A stretch of 64,000 bases of DNA. Source: Perognathus longimembris pacificus. Lineage: Eukaryota; Chordata; Mammalia; Rodentia; Heteromyidae. Below, piece by piece: positions 47,683-60,543 of this stretch (its first letter is position 1; every line of letters begins with the position of its first letter). The position numbers and the translations under genes were made by a program. The notes beneath the pieces were generated by a model that searched no databases, had not been told where the DNA came from, and saw only the letters and a list, made by a program, of their open reading frames with translations. The stretch covers positions 36,274,832 through 36,338,831 of the forward strand of contig NC_063172.1 of NCBI RefSeq assembly GCF_023159225.1, written 5' to 3'.

Positions 47683-48365
47683 CTATTTCTGCAAATGCTG
47701 TGCTCCATTGTCTTATAGTAGGTTTCAATGAATAAGATTTTGTATAACATTTCTATTTGCCAGCATAGAGAATGTAGAACACTTACTTCTTAATCACAGA
47801 ATTAAAGCACAGCATACATGTATTTTATGTATACATTTATTTTATTTATTCAGAATGTTACCCTGAAAGTTTTTTTAAATTAAAGTTTTGGAGAAAATGT
47901 AAGTATAAAGTTGTACTATAATATTATTGTATTTAAATTATGCTTACATTTTTATTAGTTTACATATATGAGAGAAATTTAAGTTGTGAAAATAATTTAA
48001 AAGCACTTAGTCCTAGTGAAAGAGAGAGAGATCACAGGATGTGGTGGCAGAATCTTTTCAACCATTCTGCAATTAGTTTGACTTATCTCACTTTGACTCT
48101 CAGAAGTTAGTCATGAGTAAAAATATTAAAAAAAAAAAAAAAAAACAGCAAGAAGTTGAGAGCCAGCCTAAGGAGGGAGAATTTCCAGTTGGAGTCTAGT
48201 CTGAGTGACACACTGGAAACAAACTCTGCCTTCAGGGGGTCGAAAGAAGAGTGGGGAGCCACTGATCCAGATGCCCTGTACTCATAAACTGACATGTTGA
48301 ATTGAAACACCTTATACCAAAAGTAATTTAAAACAATATATTATGTATTATTAATTATTATTATT
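47683..48365. other. Unassigned AT-rich DNA
   Basis: A short A tract lies at 48129-48145. No gene or repeat recognised. Confidence 0.35.
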
Positions 48366-48440
48366 TGTTCTGGGGATAAAGCCTAAGGCCTCATACATAC
48401 CAAGCATGTGCTATTTAATAAAGCTATATTCCCTGCTTTT
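48366..48440 (-). mobile_element. Old monomeric ID-like SINE fragment
   Basis: 'ttctggggataaagcctaag', 'catacataccaagcatgtgc' and 'aagctatattccctgc' are the reverse of an ID head. Strongly diverged. Confidence 0.55.
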
Positions 48441-48589
48441 CTGTGAAATTATTTTAATAGTTAAGCAAAGAAAGTGAGCAGCAGTTGCTATGCCAGAGAG
48501 AAGACAACGACAACTACCACTGATTGAGTTTTAACTGTTCCATTCCCTGAATAAGTAACTTACATACTTCCGTTTAATCAATCAATAAA

Positions 48590-49450
48590 ATATTCATTCA
48601 ACAAATGTCTATTGTGTATAAGCACTGCTGCAGACTGTTCCAAATGCTGCAACTATAGCAGTAAACAAAATGAGCTTTTGCTTCCATTGTTGCATATTTT
48701 CTACTGATGGAGGTTATGTTAAATGTGAAAAGAAAAAAACGCATTATATTATATTGTATTACATCGGGTGGTGATAAGAGCTATTGGGAAAAAAAGATGA
48801 TCATAATAATAATGGTGGTGGGAATAGGAATCTGCTGCACTGTTCTTTTTATAGGTAGCAATGGAAAAGCTCTTTAAACCACTGACATTGGAGCAGAGAT
48901 TTGAAGATGTGGCAAACATATTTTTTTCTTTCTTTACTTGAACTCAGGGACTGGGTGCTTTCCGTTAGCTTTTTCCTGCTCAAGGCTGGTGTTCTACCAC
49001 TTGAACCACGACACTATTTCCGGATTTTAGCTGGATAATTGAATATAAGGTTCTTACCAACTTCCCTGACTGGGCTGGCTTTGCATCTCAATCCTCTGAT
49101 CTCAGCCTCTTGAGTAGTTGGTGTTGCAGGAAAGAACCATTGGCACTTGGATAGGAGCATCTTTTCAATGATGCTTTTCTGATGGAAAGTAGCAACACAA
49201 AGATTGTGAAGCAAATACTGTTGAAAGCAAAGCAAGATAGCCTGTATCCCAGAAGTGAACCGGGAAGGGAGGGAGTGATAGAAAATGGGGTGACATGGGG
49301 GAAGCTTCAGATGGCACAATGCCTTTAAGATTGTTGTGCAGAATAGCTTTTACTTGTATCCCATAAGGAGCTAGTGGAGTGCTTTGAATAGAGGGGAGAT
49401 CCTCTGACTTCCTGCTTAGAAGGGATCTTCCATGAACAACAGAGCAAGAC
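48590..49450 (-). repeat. L2 LINE, split by a SINE
   Basis: 48590-48912 begins 'tattcattcaacaaatgtct', continues 'gcagtaaacaaaatgagctt' and 'gggtggtgataagagctatt', all reverse L2 3' end. It resumes after the SINE at about 49155, with 'aaggagctagtggagtgctt' and 'agaggggagatcctctgact' near its end. This is the longest L2 copy here. Confidence 0.7.
48915..49152 (-). mobile_element. 7SL-ID composite SINE inside L2
   Basis: Reverse ID' ('accacttgaaccacgacact') and 7SL half ('gggctggctttgcatctcaa', 'ctcagcctcttgagtagttg'). Diverged; target duplication not clear. Confidence 0.8.
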
Positions 49451-52400
49451 AGCCAGAACCAGGCCCCCTGATAGGATACATATTATAGTTTTAAATTCTT
49501 TATTGATAACACTTTGTAAATTAACTTCCAGAAGGACATAAATAAATGGCAGAACTGAGGTTCACAGTCAGGGTTCATTTTATTATCCGTAAAGTCAACA
49601 ATAATACTAACTCCAAAAGGAATATGAACCCTAAGGGCCAAGGATCATGGATAATCCATTATAAATGGAAAGAAACTGAATATACTTGTCACTAACATTC
49701 AAAAGAGAGACGACATGGAAAAAGTTTCATAACTACTGACTCATCAGTAAAATTATGAGGGACCTTTGCCTTTCTTTAATAACTTACATTTCAAGAATTT
49801 TGCTTAACTCACATGCTTTAGGTAGTTATCACCTACTTATCATCTAATCTATGTCTATCATCTATCTTATCATTTATTATAGATTGCTAATTATAAGAGG
49901 TAAAATAAGTAAATGAAAGACATTCATTTATGTATTTCTATAAAGCACATCTATAGTGAGTCTAGCTGTTTGCAGGCCACAATTCAGATTTCAAAACTCA
50001 ACCAAGAATAGCCTAATTCAAGATGTAGTCTGAGATATTAAATAGTCCTCTATAAACTCAAATTTAGGAAAGAATGGCACATGCCAATCACTTACTTGAA
50101 TTTTTCCTGCCCTACAAAATATTACTTTTGCTTCATTTCAAGGGATCAATTATTTTAACAGAAGAAAGTATTGAATTGATATCATCAGCAGTAAAATGGC
50201 AGTTTATCAGTGGAGTGAAGCAATCACATATTATCACTGGAGAGATTCTAAAGCCTATTCACTATTCTAGTTCAGGATGTTCAATCTTATAGGTGAAGTA
50301 CACAATTCAAAAATTGCAGTGTCCCATTCCTTCAGCACTATTCCTGATATCCTAAAACAAGTCATAGCCCTTTTTTGTTCATATAATTACACTACGTATT
50401 CTAATACTATACTTTGCTTGGTGCATAGGAAAGGATAGGGCACTCAAAGCAACACTGAGTAACTCAGAAGTAATGATGGTGCATTCACTATTACAGAGTT
50501 ACAATGTCTTGCAGAGGCTATAAAAGCAAGCACAGTTATGACACCAATTCCTAGGATGACCCTTCAGCACTGTGCTATATTGAATCTAATTATTTCCTGC
50601 CTGGGATGTTTCTTCCTTATGTGTTTGAGTGTACCCTAGAGCTTGTTTTGGCCTTGACTTGACAGTTTGCAATGTCCCTTAACTCTCATGGTAGACTTAA
50701 TTCCACTACTTACAATATGCACTAGAGTCAACATATCATTTGGTAGGAAGTTACTGAAACATTATATAAGCCTGAAGAAAGTAGTAAGTGTTACATATGA
50801 AATTCAGTGGCAAACTTGTAAGGTCCTTATCGTGCATTGTGTGACCACATGGTCATAAAAGTGCTGCCAGTTGCTATAGCCACTCTGATTGGCTAAAACG
50901 AAAAAAGGATTTCAGTGCTCTTTCCTTGAATGAGCAAGCTAAAAGATCTCTAACATTAACATGTGGAATGGCTTGATCTATACATTGACTTACAAAGCAA
51001 GCATAAAAGGTCACACAGAAAGACATCAACATTTTATGGTACAGACCTTTAAAGGTCAGCGATTCATATAATTAAATTAAAAATACGCTCAGTCTATTAA
51101 TTCTACCCATGGAACTTGGGAATTTAATCAAACCAATCAGAAGTTAACACAGAAGGAAGGAAAATACAAAGAACCAAGGCAAAGGGAAATCCTTTGCAGA
51201 TACCATGGAAAAGCAGGAGATTGCTGTTCAAAAATGAAATGTTTTAACTCTAAAATATTAAGCTAAAAAATCTCATTCAGGATTTAATATAATGATAAAC
51301 CTGATTTTTCATCATTCTTTAAGGAACTGAGATTCTTTGTTGATTTGAAAAAATATCAGAAATCATGAAGTTAGCTTTGGCTTACCTACCTAATATTGCT
51401 GATAACAAGGTATTCCAAGGCTATTCCGTCTTACTTTTAAATTACATACATAGTTAAAATATCTATCTAACTATGTATATATGTATAGATAGACTCATAC
51501 ACCAGTATGCACCGGGGGAAAAATTGTCTCCAAACTAAGGTTTTAGTTAGTCACTCCATTTTTCCTTTCTGTGCTACTTCAAGTGGCTGTCACATGTCCC
51601 ATTCTTCCTGACTATAACTGGAGGACAATAACATGTCTGAGTCTTCCTTTTTTCCTAGAACCACCCAGATGCTTAGATTTCTTCACATACTTGTAAAGAG
51701 AATCCATGAAAAGGGGAAATAAAGGGTAGTCAGGTGATTTATAATTTTATAGAAACTATTAGTTGAGTATGCATTTTATAGAAGCAAGATTGCTTTAGGC
51801 TTGCGTGTAGATAGATATAGATGATATAGTTATATCAGTTTCCCGGTGTTCCATTTTGTTAAAGCCTAAGTTTAAGGATGTATGTATATATATATGTACA
51901 TGGTCCTTTATATATTTTTATATATGATTATAATTTAGATGACAATGGAATTTTCATTTTGAATATGATGATGCCATTCTAGAATATAAATACTTTTGTT
52001 CAGTGCATATATCATTTTTGTTCAGTGTTGATTAATTCAGTAAACACTGTTAACTGTTAGCAGGAAAAATTTGAAAGATACTATAGGTATAAGATATAAA
52101 TACATTTTACTTGTTGACCTTAAGGTATTCATTCTTCTGAAAAACAAAAATCCATATGAGAGAATCTAATTAGAAGAAAGGGATAAACAAAGTATATTGA
52201 GAGGGAAAAATTTTTGAATATGGAACTGATCTATCAAATAGTTTGCAAAAACTATACAATTCATGACCAGAAGCAGATTCTATAATGTATGGGTTCATTG
52301 TTTTTCTTCACCTTACCAACAAATACAATCATGTATATTTTTAAACCAAGACACTGCCCTTCTTGTAAGATGCCATTGTAACCAGCTCCAAAGAAACTTA

Positions 52401-52664
52401 AAAATTTATTGGTGAGACAGTATAAATGAGAAAAGATTTGACTAACATTACAAGACCATGATGAGAAGACAGAATTCCCACCATCGTAGATGTCCTTCAG
52501 ACAGTAACTGAGAAGTTCTCACATCAAGTGAAGGGCTGGAAAAGATGCAAAGGAGGCACTGTTAAAGGTAGCATGAAGTGTGGAAAGTATGGCATATGTA
52601 ATACAGAAGCGAGAGGTCATAGGCAGAAGAAATGTGAAGAATAATGAAATGGTGTGCAATACAC
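49451..52664. other. Long unassigned interval
   Basis: No coding gene, RNA gene or confident repeat. 49510-49620 faintly resembles reverse MIR. 51870-51930 is TA/TATG-rich. Confidence 0.35.
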
Positions 52665-52745
52665 TTTACTATTGGAGGGGAGGGTGAGATTACTGGGGGT
52701 GAAACCCAGGACCTCACATTCGCTCAGCATGGGATCACCTTCAGA
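52665..52745 (-). mobile_element. Possible old ID-like fragment
   Basis: 'actgggggtgaaacccagga' and 'cctcacattcgctcagcatg' resemble the reverse B-box half of ID. Weak. Confidence 0.35.
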
Positions 52746-52984
52746 CCAATCTTCTTATGACACTGAGCATCAACTAAGTCCCTACTGGAAGTTACCTCCA
52801 CTGATAGTTCTTCTCTACAGCTATGTTTCAAATGCCTATCCCTAACACACACAATCACACATTCTTCTGCTCTGTCTCTTTTCTCTGTACACTTAATGAT
52901 AGTTCTACATAGTGTTACAACACAATTACTGGTGAAACAGTAATTTCTCCCACTTTTTTGTACCTTCCTTTTAAAAAAGACTCT
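52746..52984. other. Unassigned DNA
   Basis: Nothing recognised. Confidence 0.3.
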
Positions 52985-53125
52985 AGTTTAATCTATTGGT
53001 GGTGGTGGGTTCTTGAGACAAAATGTTACTATGTAGTCCAGTATAGCCTCAAATTCCCAATACTTCTGCCTCAGTTTCCTGAGTGATGGGGTTATACTTG
53101 TGATTCCCTATGCTCAACTCTCAAC
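52985..53125 (-). mobile_element. B1-like (7SL-derived) SINE
   Basis: 'gagacaaaatgttactatgt', 'agtccagtatagcctcaaat' and 'cctcagtttcctgagtgatg' follow a reverse B1/proto-B1 element without an ID' body. Old copy. Confidence 0.65.
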
Positions 53126-54039
53126 TCTCTGTATTCATTTTTATATCTTCATTATCTACATCAGTGCCAGGCACATTGGAGACATGTTTAAAAACTTCCC
53201 CTGAATTGTATATATAAAAGGAGTTGTTAAAACAAAACTTGTGTACTACTAATTGATGTGAAAACAAAACACAACCCTGAACACTGAGCCTACAGTGCTC
53301 TGTAGGAAAATAGGGATAAAAATCACAAACTTAGTTTTGGAGAAGGCCTTCTTAGCACAAATATAGGAATTTTGAACCCTGTACTATATGTGTTTCTTAA
53401 CTTGGAAAGTGGTCTTAAAATACATTTGGTAAATATATTTCCCTAGGCATCACTAGGCTTTGATTAAATGTTTACATGATTAATAAAAGCAGATTTTAAT
53501 GTATAGTTCTTCTATCATCTCTTCTGTATAACCCAAGAACCATTATGCTAGTTTCCTCAACTCTCATAGTCCTAGAGAGTGACTTGCTTGTATTTTGGAA
53601 CCAACTCATTCATTCTTTCTTCCAGCCTTTTTGTAGGTCTCCTGCACACAAAATGGGGAGCCATTTGCCAATAGCTCTGACATTTTTACAGCCCTCTGAA
53701 GATCTCCTCTGCCCAGTTCCCCATGACTACTCTGCTTGGGAAAATGTTCATAAGCTCTCTGAACTTTCTTGAGGCAACAAAAGCTGGTTGAAAATTGTCT
53801 TCTCCTTAAACCTGTATAACACTTTTATCACTCCAGTGCTAAGGAGGAACTGCTCATGCTCTAAATCCCACAGGTCCTGTAGTTCTTCCCACGGGGCAGA
53901 CATGATCTCATAGTGTGAGAACTGAACATTCCTCTTTAAAAAAAAATGGGTAGGGAGAGCGATTGAAATAGTGAATGACTGAAAATATGTGAGAGGAAGG
54001 AATTCAATATAATTCTAAAAATAATGAGGTCATTCCTTT
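53126..54039. other. Unassigned DNA
   Basis: The frame at 53545-53772 (75 codons, plus) has no recognised domain. No repeat assigned. Confidence 0.35.
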
Positions 54040-54281
54040 TTCCTTTTTTTTTTGTGCTAGTCCTGGGGCTTGAAATCAGGGCCTGGGTGATGTCCCTGAG
54101 CTTTTGTGCTCAAGTCTAACTCTCTGCCAGTTGAACCAAAGCTCCACTTCTGGCTTTTTGGTAGTTAATTGAAGATAAGAATCTCTGGGGTTTGTCTGCC
54201 TTGGCTGGCTTCAAATCATGATCCTCAGGTCTCATGCTCCTGAGTAGCTAGGATTACAGGTGTGAGCCACCAATGTCCACC
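54040..54281 (-). mobile_element. 7SL-ID composite SINE
   Basis: Reverse ID' body plus a clear 7SL head ('gagtagctaggattacaggt', 'gtgagccacc'). Flanks aatgaggtcattcc and aataagatcattct are a diverged target duplication. Confidence 0.88.
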
Positions 54282-54299
54282 AATAAGATCATTCTTAAG

Positions 54300-54366
54300 A
54301 AACAAAGGAGAGACACAGAGACAGAGACACAGAGAGAAACACACACACACACACAGATTGAGAGAC

Positions 54367-54412
<46 letters not shown>
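54300..54412. repeat. (GA)n/(CA)n compound microsatellite
   Basis: AGAGACACAG units, a short CA run, then about 20 uninterrupted GA dinucleotides. The arginine/glutamate-rich frame at 54262-54549 is read through this repeat. Confidence 0.95.
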
Positions 54413-54414
<2 letters not shown>

Positions 54415-54999
54415 ATTTTGTTGTTAAATCCCATGAGTTTTAAGCTTATTAAAATTGGAGTGCTGGTAACATTCCAGATGAAAATGCTCAACAGGAAACT
54501 GGAAATGGAAGACTTGTGTATTGAGGAGGATATTGAACTGGTTGTTTGAATTGCTCAATGATTTTATAGATTTGTTTTGATATTCAGAAAGGGAATGAGT
54601 TCTCCAACAGAGAAGACAGAAAGAGAAGCATAGAAGGGCAGAAATCATCTGGATTGCATTGTGTTTCTCCAAGTACTTATATCCTACATTTTCACCATGC
54701 TCAATAAATTTCTGTAAGCAATATACAGCACTCTTTCTCTCAGGAGAAGGTAAAATATGTGAAAATAATAGAAAATATTATTGTTATTTAAATCTCAGTT
54801 TGTACACTAGAAATATAGTTATATCCATTCAGTTTCCTATTCCATATCATCATAAAGAAGTTTATCACTCCATTTTGTCTCCCAGCTAAATATTTGTGAC
54901 TTTGGTAGAGTTGTAATACTGAAACAACAAACAGTAATATTTCCTAAATCTGCATACACAGAAATTTCCTTTTCCATATTTAAAGCCAGAAAGAGAAAA
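54413..54999. other. Unassigned DNA
   Basis: No gene or repeat recognised. Confidence 0.35.
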
Positions 55000-55075
55000 T
55001 TATCTCAATATCTAGCAAGGTACCTGGCACAAACTAAGTGGTCAATAAATATTTATTGATTGTGTGAATAAATTA
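55000..55075 (+). repeat. L2 LINE 3' end
   Basis: 'atctagcaaggtacctggca' and 'gtggtcaataaatatttatt' followed by 'gattgtgtgaataaat' are the L2 terminal blocks in order. Confidence 0.75.
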
Positions 55076-56267
55076 GACAAAAATTCAGAGAAACTTCAGA
55101 AAGCATCCAAAATGCTGTAAAGGAAATTCAGCATATGGTGCTATTTAGAAAATATGATGCCATTTTTCACCTAAAAAAACTGTACCCACAAAACAGATTT
55201 TTTAAGGTTTACAAACCTAAATAGCATGCTTATTTCCAAAAATGAAATTGCAAACATCTGGAAGCAAGAAGAAAACTCTTGCCCTTGGAGATTATTCCTT
55301 ATTTTAAGATTTATCTGCTGGTGTTGCCATGACTACTGACCATGAACTGAAATTGCTGTGTAACACGTTCTATCTCCCATAGTGATTGTATTTGAAACCA
55401 GCAGTAAATTCCTAGTAATTAGAAGAGACAACCTCAAAGATGGAGCTGACAGAATCTTCAAACACTGTGTTAAAAATCTTCTCCAGGGTTTTAGGCAACT
55501 GGTGGTTGTTGATTTAAATGGTTCATTAGTCTGGACAGGATAGTTAAATATGGAATCGAAACCTGGCCTAGGAGAAATCCTTTCGCCATACTCGAATGTG
55601 CCAAATCATATCAAAAGGAAAGAGACAAAAATGTACCTAATATTAATTGAATGTGAAAGAGAGTAAGTTATATATTTGGTAGGTAAAAGCTTGTTGGTTA
55701 CAAACTTCAAAATACAGATATTTCTGACTGAAGGCATGATCATTCTAAGTTGGATATAACATGATAGCTTTTGGTGTTCTAAAAGTAAAAAGGATCCAAA
55801 TGGACATGCTTCTATCTAAATTTTACCTACCAATGCTAAGGTAATTTTCATTATTTTTACATATGATAGCAAAGCTTGCTAGCCATGTAAGAGAAAGTTG
55901 ATCTTGCTTTAATAGCATCTCATATGGTCTCATAAATGAAGTCTTTCTGAAGGCGGGGAGATGGCTTTCTTTTCTTAGTGTAAGTCAGACTAGGAAAGGG
56001 GAGATGCTAGGAGATTTTGTGTCTTGTCTGTTCTGTATGGACAGAAGTCCTTTGTTTAAAAAAGCTAGGTCTAAGGATCATATTTTTTCCTAGATTAGAT
56101 GTGTCGTTTAGCTTGCAGAAGTACTGCATTCACACTTCAGTAATTTAGCTTGAAAGTATCTGCTAATATTTCTATTCTAATTGAGTTTCTACATTGAGTT
56201 AGATGATAGGCATGCCATTGGGAATAAGAGGGAAGAAGACTCTGCCAGTGATCCTTACAGTCTGTGA
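55076..56267. other. Unassigned, apparently low-repeat DNA
   Basis: No repeat recognised. 55250-55470 is compositionally ordinary and repeat-free by eye, so it could be conserved non-coding sequence, which cannot be judged from one genome. Confidence 0.3.
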
Positions 56268-56311
<44 letters not shown>

Positions 56312-56355
56312 AAAGGAGAGAGAGAGAGTTTGAGTTTGAGTAAGAAAAAGGAGAG
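56268..56355. repeat. (CA)n with GA-rich flank
   Basis: About 20 CA dinucleotides followed by AGAGAAAGGAGAG sequence. Confidence 0.95.
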
Positions 56356-56591
56356 GAGGAAAACAGGTAGGGAGGGAAGATCAAACAAGTGGACAAACAC
56401 CATGGAGGAAAGAAGAGAGGATATTACAGTAGAGGATGATCGGTAATAGGAAAGGTGGGAGGAATGGCTACTGTAAAAAGAGAGGCCTGGGAAAGACCTA
56501 TGACTAGGTAACATTTAAAAGGGATCTGCTCATACACTGTAGCAGGCGAGTACAATGGAAAGAATGAAAACTTTGGATTTTTAAATCCTAT

Positions 56592-56989
56592 TGAAATAAG
56601 GGGACTCAGTCTAACTGGCACCATCTTGGCCATGTGGTAGATGATAGGGACTTGGGTTTAACTGGTGCCATCTTGTATTATCTGTGACCCTGTTCCCCGA
56701 AACTGACACTGTGTAGGCCTCAACCAGCTCAGGTACCATTACACCATGACTCCTATCTCCTTTGTCCTGGTTCTCTTCTGGTCACCATGATATCCCACTT
56801 CAGTTCTCCACTGAAGTTAATACGGTTTGTTGGTATCATTTTTCTGCTCTTTCTTCCATCTCCTGTCCTCACGGACAATATTCTGACAGTGTTAAGTATA
56901 TTTGAGGGGCTGCAGGTCTTTGTGAGAAGAGTCCACCAATAAAGACTCCTGATTCAACCCCTCGAATTGTGGCTTCTCTGTTTCTCACA
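56592..56989 (+). mobile_element. Class I (ERV1) LTR
   Basis: Possible ends TGAAATAAGG and TTTCTCACA. AATAAA at 56938-56943 followed by 'gactcctgattcaacccctc' and 'gtggcttctctgtttctcac' is the R/U5 layout of gammaretrovirus-like LTRs. No target duplication is visible (CTAT against ACTG), so one or both ends may be off or the copy is a recombinant. 'ggcaccatcttggccatgtg' near the left end is partly repeated as 'ggtgccatcttgtattatct', a small U3 duplication. Confidence 0.65.
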
Positions 56990-57064
56990 ACTGAGTTCCT
57001 ATAAAACACTATATCTTTTATGAGATCTCCTTTTTACTATACACACACATACCAAACATATTAT

Positions 57065-57200
57065 ACATAGTCTTTTTCATCTATCACTGTGCTACGTGCT
57101 AAAAAGCTACATCAAAGAATAAAACAAATGTGGCCATTCATTTCACAGAACTCAGAGTCTATTAGAGAAGATGCTGCTAAGCAAGTACTTTGTATTTTGA
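57065..57200 (-). repeat. L2 LINE fragment
   Basis: 'actgtgctacgtgctaaaaa' and 'cagaactcagagtctattag' match the reverse L2 3' region. Confidence 0.6.
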
Positions 57201-57355
57201 GGTCCATAAACTCCAAGGCTGATTTTCTATTATTCTCATTCAAAAAAAGCAATCATATTAGAGTATGAGATACTAGAGGGATAAAACTGATTTGTGTGTA
57301 TGAACTACAGGATACATGTGGATCTAAAGCCAACAGAAGAGCAGAAGTCTCTCTT

Positions 57356-57540
57356 TTTTTTTTTTTTGTCAGTCTTGGGCTTGAACTCAGGGCCTGAGCT
57401 TCTTTTGCTCTAGGCTAGCGCTCTACCACTTGAGCCACAGTGCCACTATCAGCTTTTTCTGTTTATGTAGTGCTAAGAAATTGAACCTAGGGCTTCAGGC
57501 ATGCTAGGCAAGCACTCTACCAATAAGCCACATTCCCATA
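57356..57540 (-). mobile_element. ID-ID' dimer SINE, older
   Basis: Reverse ID' ('accacttgagccacagtgcc') and ID head ('aataagccacattcccata'). Target duplications cagaagtctctttt (57342-57355) and cagaaatctctttt (57541-57554). Confidence 0.9.
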
Positions 57541-57554
57541 CAGAAATCTCTTTT

Positions 57555-58611
57555 AATCCACCACCCTCCTCTGCCTTTTAAATCTCTTTGTCTTATATTT
57601 AGTGTGTGTATATTTGTATGCACCAGTGGGGAGTGTGTCATACTCTTTGGCTGCTCCAACTATGTACAAAAGATGAATTCTAAAGAAAGAGGCTCCTCCC
57701 CACCCTCTGTCCCCAGTACTATGGACTTGACTGACTGACTTGCTCATCAGAACAGAAAGCACTACTTTCAATACTGGGGCCAAATAAAATGTCTTTACCC
57801 TTGGTGTTGACCTTTTCTTATGGAATCTGTGAGAAAGCAGAAGCTTCCTTTCATCACAACAATGATGATTAAAGCCCTTGTGTAACATTAGTATCAAAAA
57901 TAACATCAGTTATATCTCCTTTGAGTATTGTACTCTTCTGAGCATAAAGCCAGCCCTATGGTGGTGAAAAGCTCTGGCCCCTCATGATTTTTGCTACAAA
58001 AATTACTTTAGAAAAATCTTTGTTCAATGGGGCTGTAAGAGAAACAGGTTCTAATGATGAAACTGCTGCTTCCTTATAGTGATTCTTTCATCAATGTTTG
58101 ATTGTAATAGTTCGTTGATATAATTTACACTTAGGTTTCTCTAGTGACACAGAATAACTCATAGTCTATTTAACTCCATATTTTGTGATAAACATAGGTC
58201 TGCCTTCCTTAAGGAAGGTGTTAACTAATAATTTTAGTGATAACTGAAGTTTTGTTTGAGCTAGTGACTTTTGTTGGTTTAGGTGGAGCGGCAAGCTGTT
58301 ATCAGCAAAGATGGTAGAAGCACAAAGTAACAAAATATGACTCCCCAACCATCTTCCCCAGTTATCTGTGTATAGAAGAGCACATAGGGACATCATTTTC
58401 TTCCTATTAGAACTCCTAACTTGTCACTAAATGACTGATAAGACTGAAAACTATAGAACAAAATATTCCCCACCCCAAATCAGTGCTCATCACCAGTCAG
58501 AATAGAAATACTGAATTGGAGTAGATAGCAAATGGCCCAACACAGAAAAAAATATAGTATGATTTTTCCTCAGGTTATTTTTGTTTTTCATCAACTCACC
58601 TGTTAAAAATG

Positions 58612-58612
<1 letters not shown>
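57555..58612. other. Unassigned DNA
   Basis: The 117-codon minus frame at 57553-57906 shows no known domain. No repeat recognised. Confidence 0.35.
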
Positions 58613-58652
<40 letters not shown>

Positions 58653-58665
58653 CAGAGAGAGACAG
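58613..58665. repeat. (GA)n microsatellite
   Basis: Mostly uninterrupted GA dinucleotides ending in GACAGAGAGA. Confidence 0.95.
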
Positions 58666-59627
58666 ATATTGCTTGCTAGAGCCATAAAGGATTTGAATAC
58701 AAATTTCTTTAGATGAATGGTCCTTATTGAACAAATTAGACATTACTGCTCCAGAATAACTATGGAAAACAAATGAGTGTAATCACCATGACAATGAGAC
58801 TTAATTGGCTAAGTTACAGATGGAATAATATAAAACAAAGCCCTAAGCTGCCAAACCAGATTCTCCCATTATGCCTGGGTAATCAAAATCCATTGGGCTT
58901 TTAGGAAGACATTAAGTCACTTTTAGTACATAGGAATCATTACTTAATTTGTGACAGGGAAAATAAATGATTATTGTTTAAGACACCTCTTTGTAAATTA
59001 TAGTTACTATCAGAACACAACTCTTTCTTTCACTAACTTTTCCCCACATTTTCTGAATTGCTGTTTTGAAAAGTTAAAAAAAAATCTCGTCTAAATGCAA
59101 TACTCATAACAATTCTCTCTCTTCCCAGAGAACAGCCCAGCATGAAGAACAAAATACACAGTTTTTGCCCAAGGCTCACTGCGTGCAACCATGAATTTCT
59201 GCCTTTGAGACAAAAACATAAAGTGATGAAAACTCATTAGCTATCCAGAGCAATAAAGAGGGTGGATCAACTGACCTGAAGCATTAATATAATCTAATTT
59301 CCTCCAAACATAAAGTTTTTCATACTTAAGATCTCTTCCCAATTAAGAATTTGATTATTGTTGTGGAACATAACTTTCTCCTGTTCTATTTACATTAACT
59401 TTTTGGATTCCCATCACATCTTCTTATTAATGCCTCATATTTGTATGTATTTATGAGGTAGAGGGTAATATTTTGATTCGTGTGTACATTAAGTAGTGAT
59501 CAGTTCAGAGAAAGTATCATATTCCTCATCTTTAACCTCTCTTAAAAATCATCTCCTTAGGGTGATTGCATTCAAATTCTTCTCTTCTGAGTATATTTTA
59601 AGATTATCTGTATTGCACAAGGGTTTT
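58666..59627. other. Unassigned, low-repeat DNA
   Basis: No repeat recognised by eye from about 58690 to 59330. It may contain conserved non-coding sequence, but nothing in the window proves it. Confidence 0.3.
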
Positions 59628-59830
59628 CTGGTTTTTAATTTTTTATTGTAAAAGTGATGTACAAAGGGATTACAGTTACATAAGTCAGGTGTTGAGTACA
59701 TTTCTTTTTGAACAATGTCAATTCAGCATGTCAGTTTAAGAGTAAACGTCTTCATCAATCTTACCTCTTCCATCATTTTCCCCCATCTATCCCAACTCTG
59801 ACAAACACCCCATTTTCTTCTAAGTAGTTT
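59628..59830 (-). mobile_element. L1 3'-end fragment
   Basis: 'aaaagtgatgtacaaaggga', 'ttacagttacataagtcagg' and 'gagtacatttctttttgaac', then the pyrimidine block. Diverged from the younger copies. Confidence 0.7.
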
Positions 59831-60543
59831 GAAATACATGATGGGTTATTGTTAATTATATCCACCCTGGTATGCCATAAAATACCAGACGTTTTTTCTC
59901 ATATCTAGCATTAACATTTTACTTGTTGACTGGCCTTTTCTCCCATCCTTACCTCTCAAGACAAAAGAACTATCAGAATGCCTTTAGCTAAAGGAAAGTG
60001 TTGTACAATGAACATAAATTCTAAATGTTTGCATATTCATATTACCATCTAAACGCAAACACAGAGCTATTTCTAGAATCACCTGATGTGAAATAAATTT
60101 TATTATACTGAGAAAATCTTTGTTTTAAATGATGAATTAGACAAATTTTATTTCCAAGCTCTTCAAAGATTATTACAGAAAGTCTTCTTCTAAAAGTATC
60201 CCCAAACTAAATGAAAGGCACATCTTCCAAGTAAAACCCTTGTGACATGAAGAATTCCTTTGGTTGTATTATTTTCACATTACTTTGTTTTTAACCATTT
60301 GAAAAGTTCTGTTTGTAGGTAACAATTTAAGCATTTTTAAAGACAAAATAAGTAGTTTTTATTTTAAGGTACAACCACAACTGTAAAGTATAAGAACTTA
60401 AGAAAAAGGACAAATCTGCTTCATGTACAAGGTGGGGAAACTAATATACATCATTAACATTAATAATTTCAAGTTTACTGAGATACATTTCCCAAGTTTA
60501 GTATTTAAAGCAAATTATATTCTCATTTAAAAATGAAAATCTT
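59831..60543. other. Unassigned AT-rich DNA
   Basis: No gene or repeat recognised. Confidence 0.35.

Noticed and set aside
54262..54549. Arginine/glutamate-rich frame
   Set aside because: Read through a (GA)n microsatellite.
57553..57906. 117-codon minus-strand frame
   Set aside because: Low-complexity ordinary composition, no motif, no splice or promoter context.
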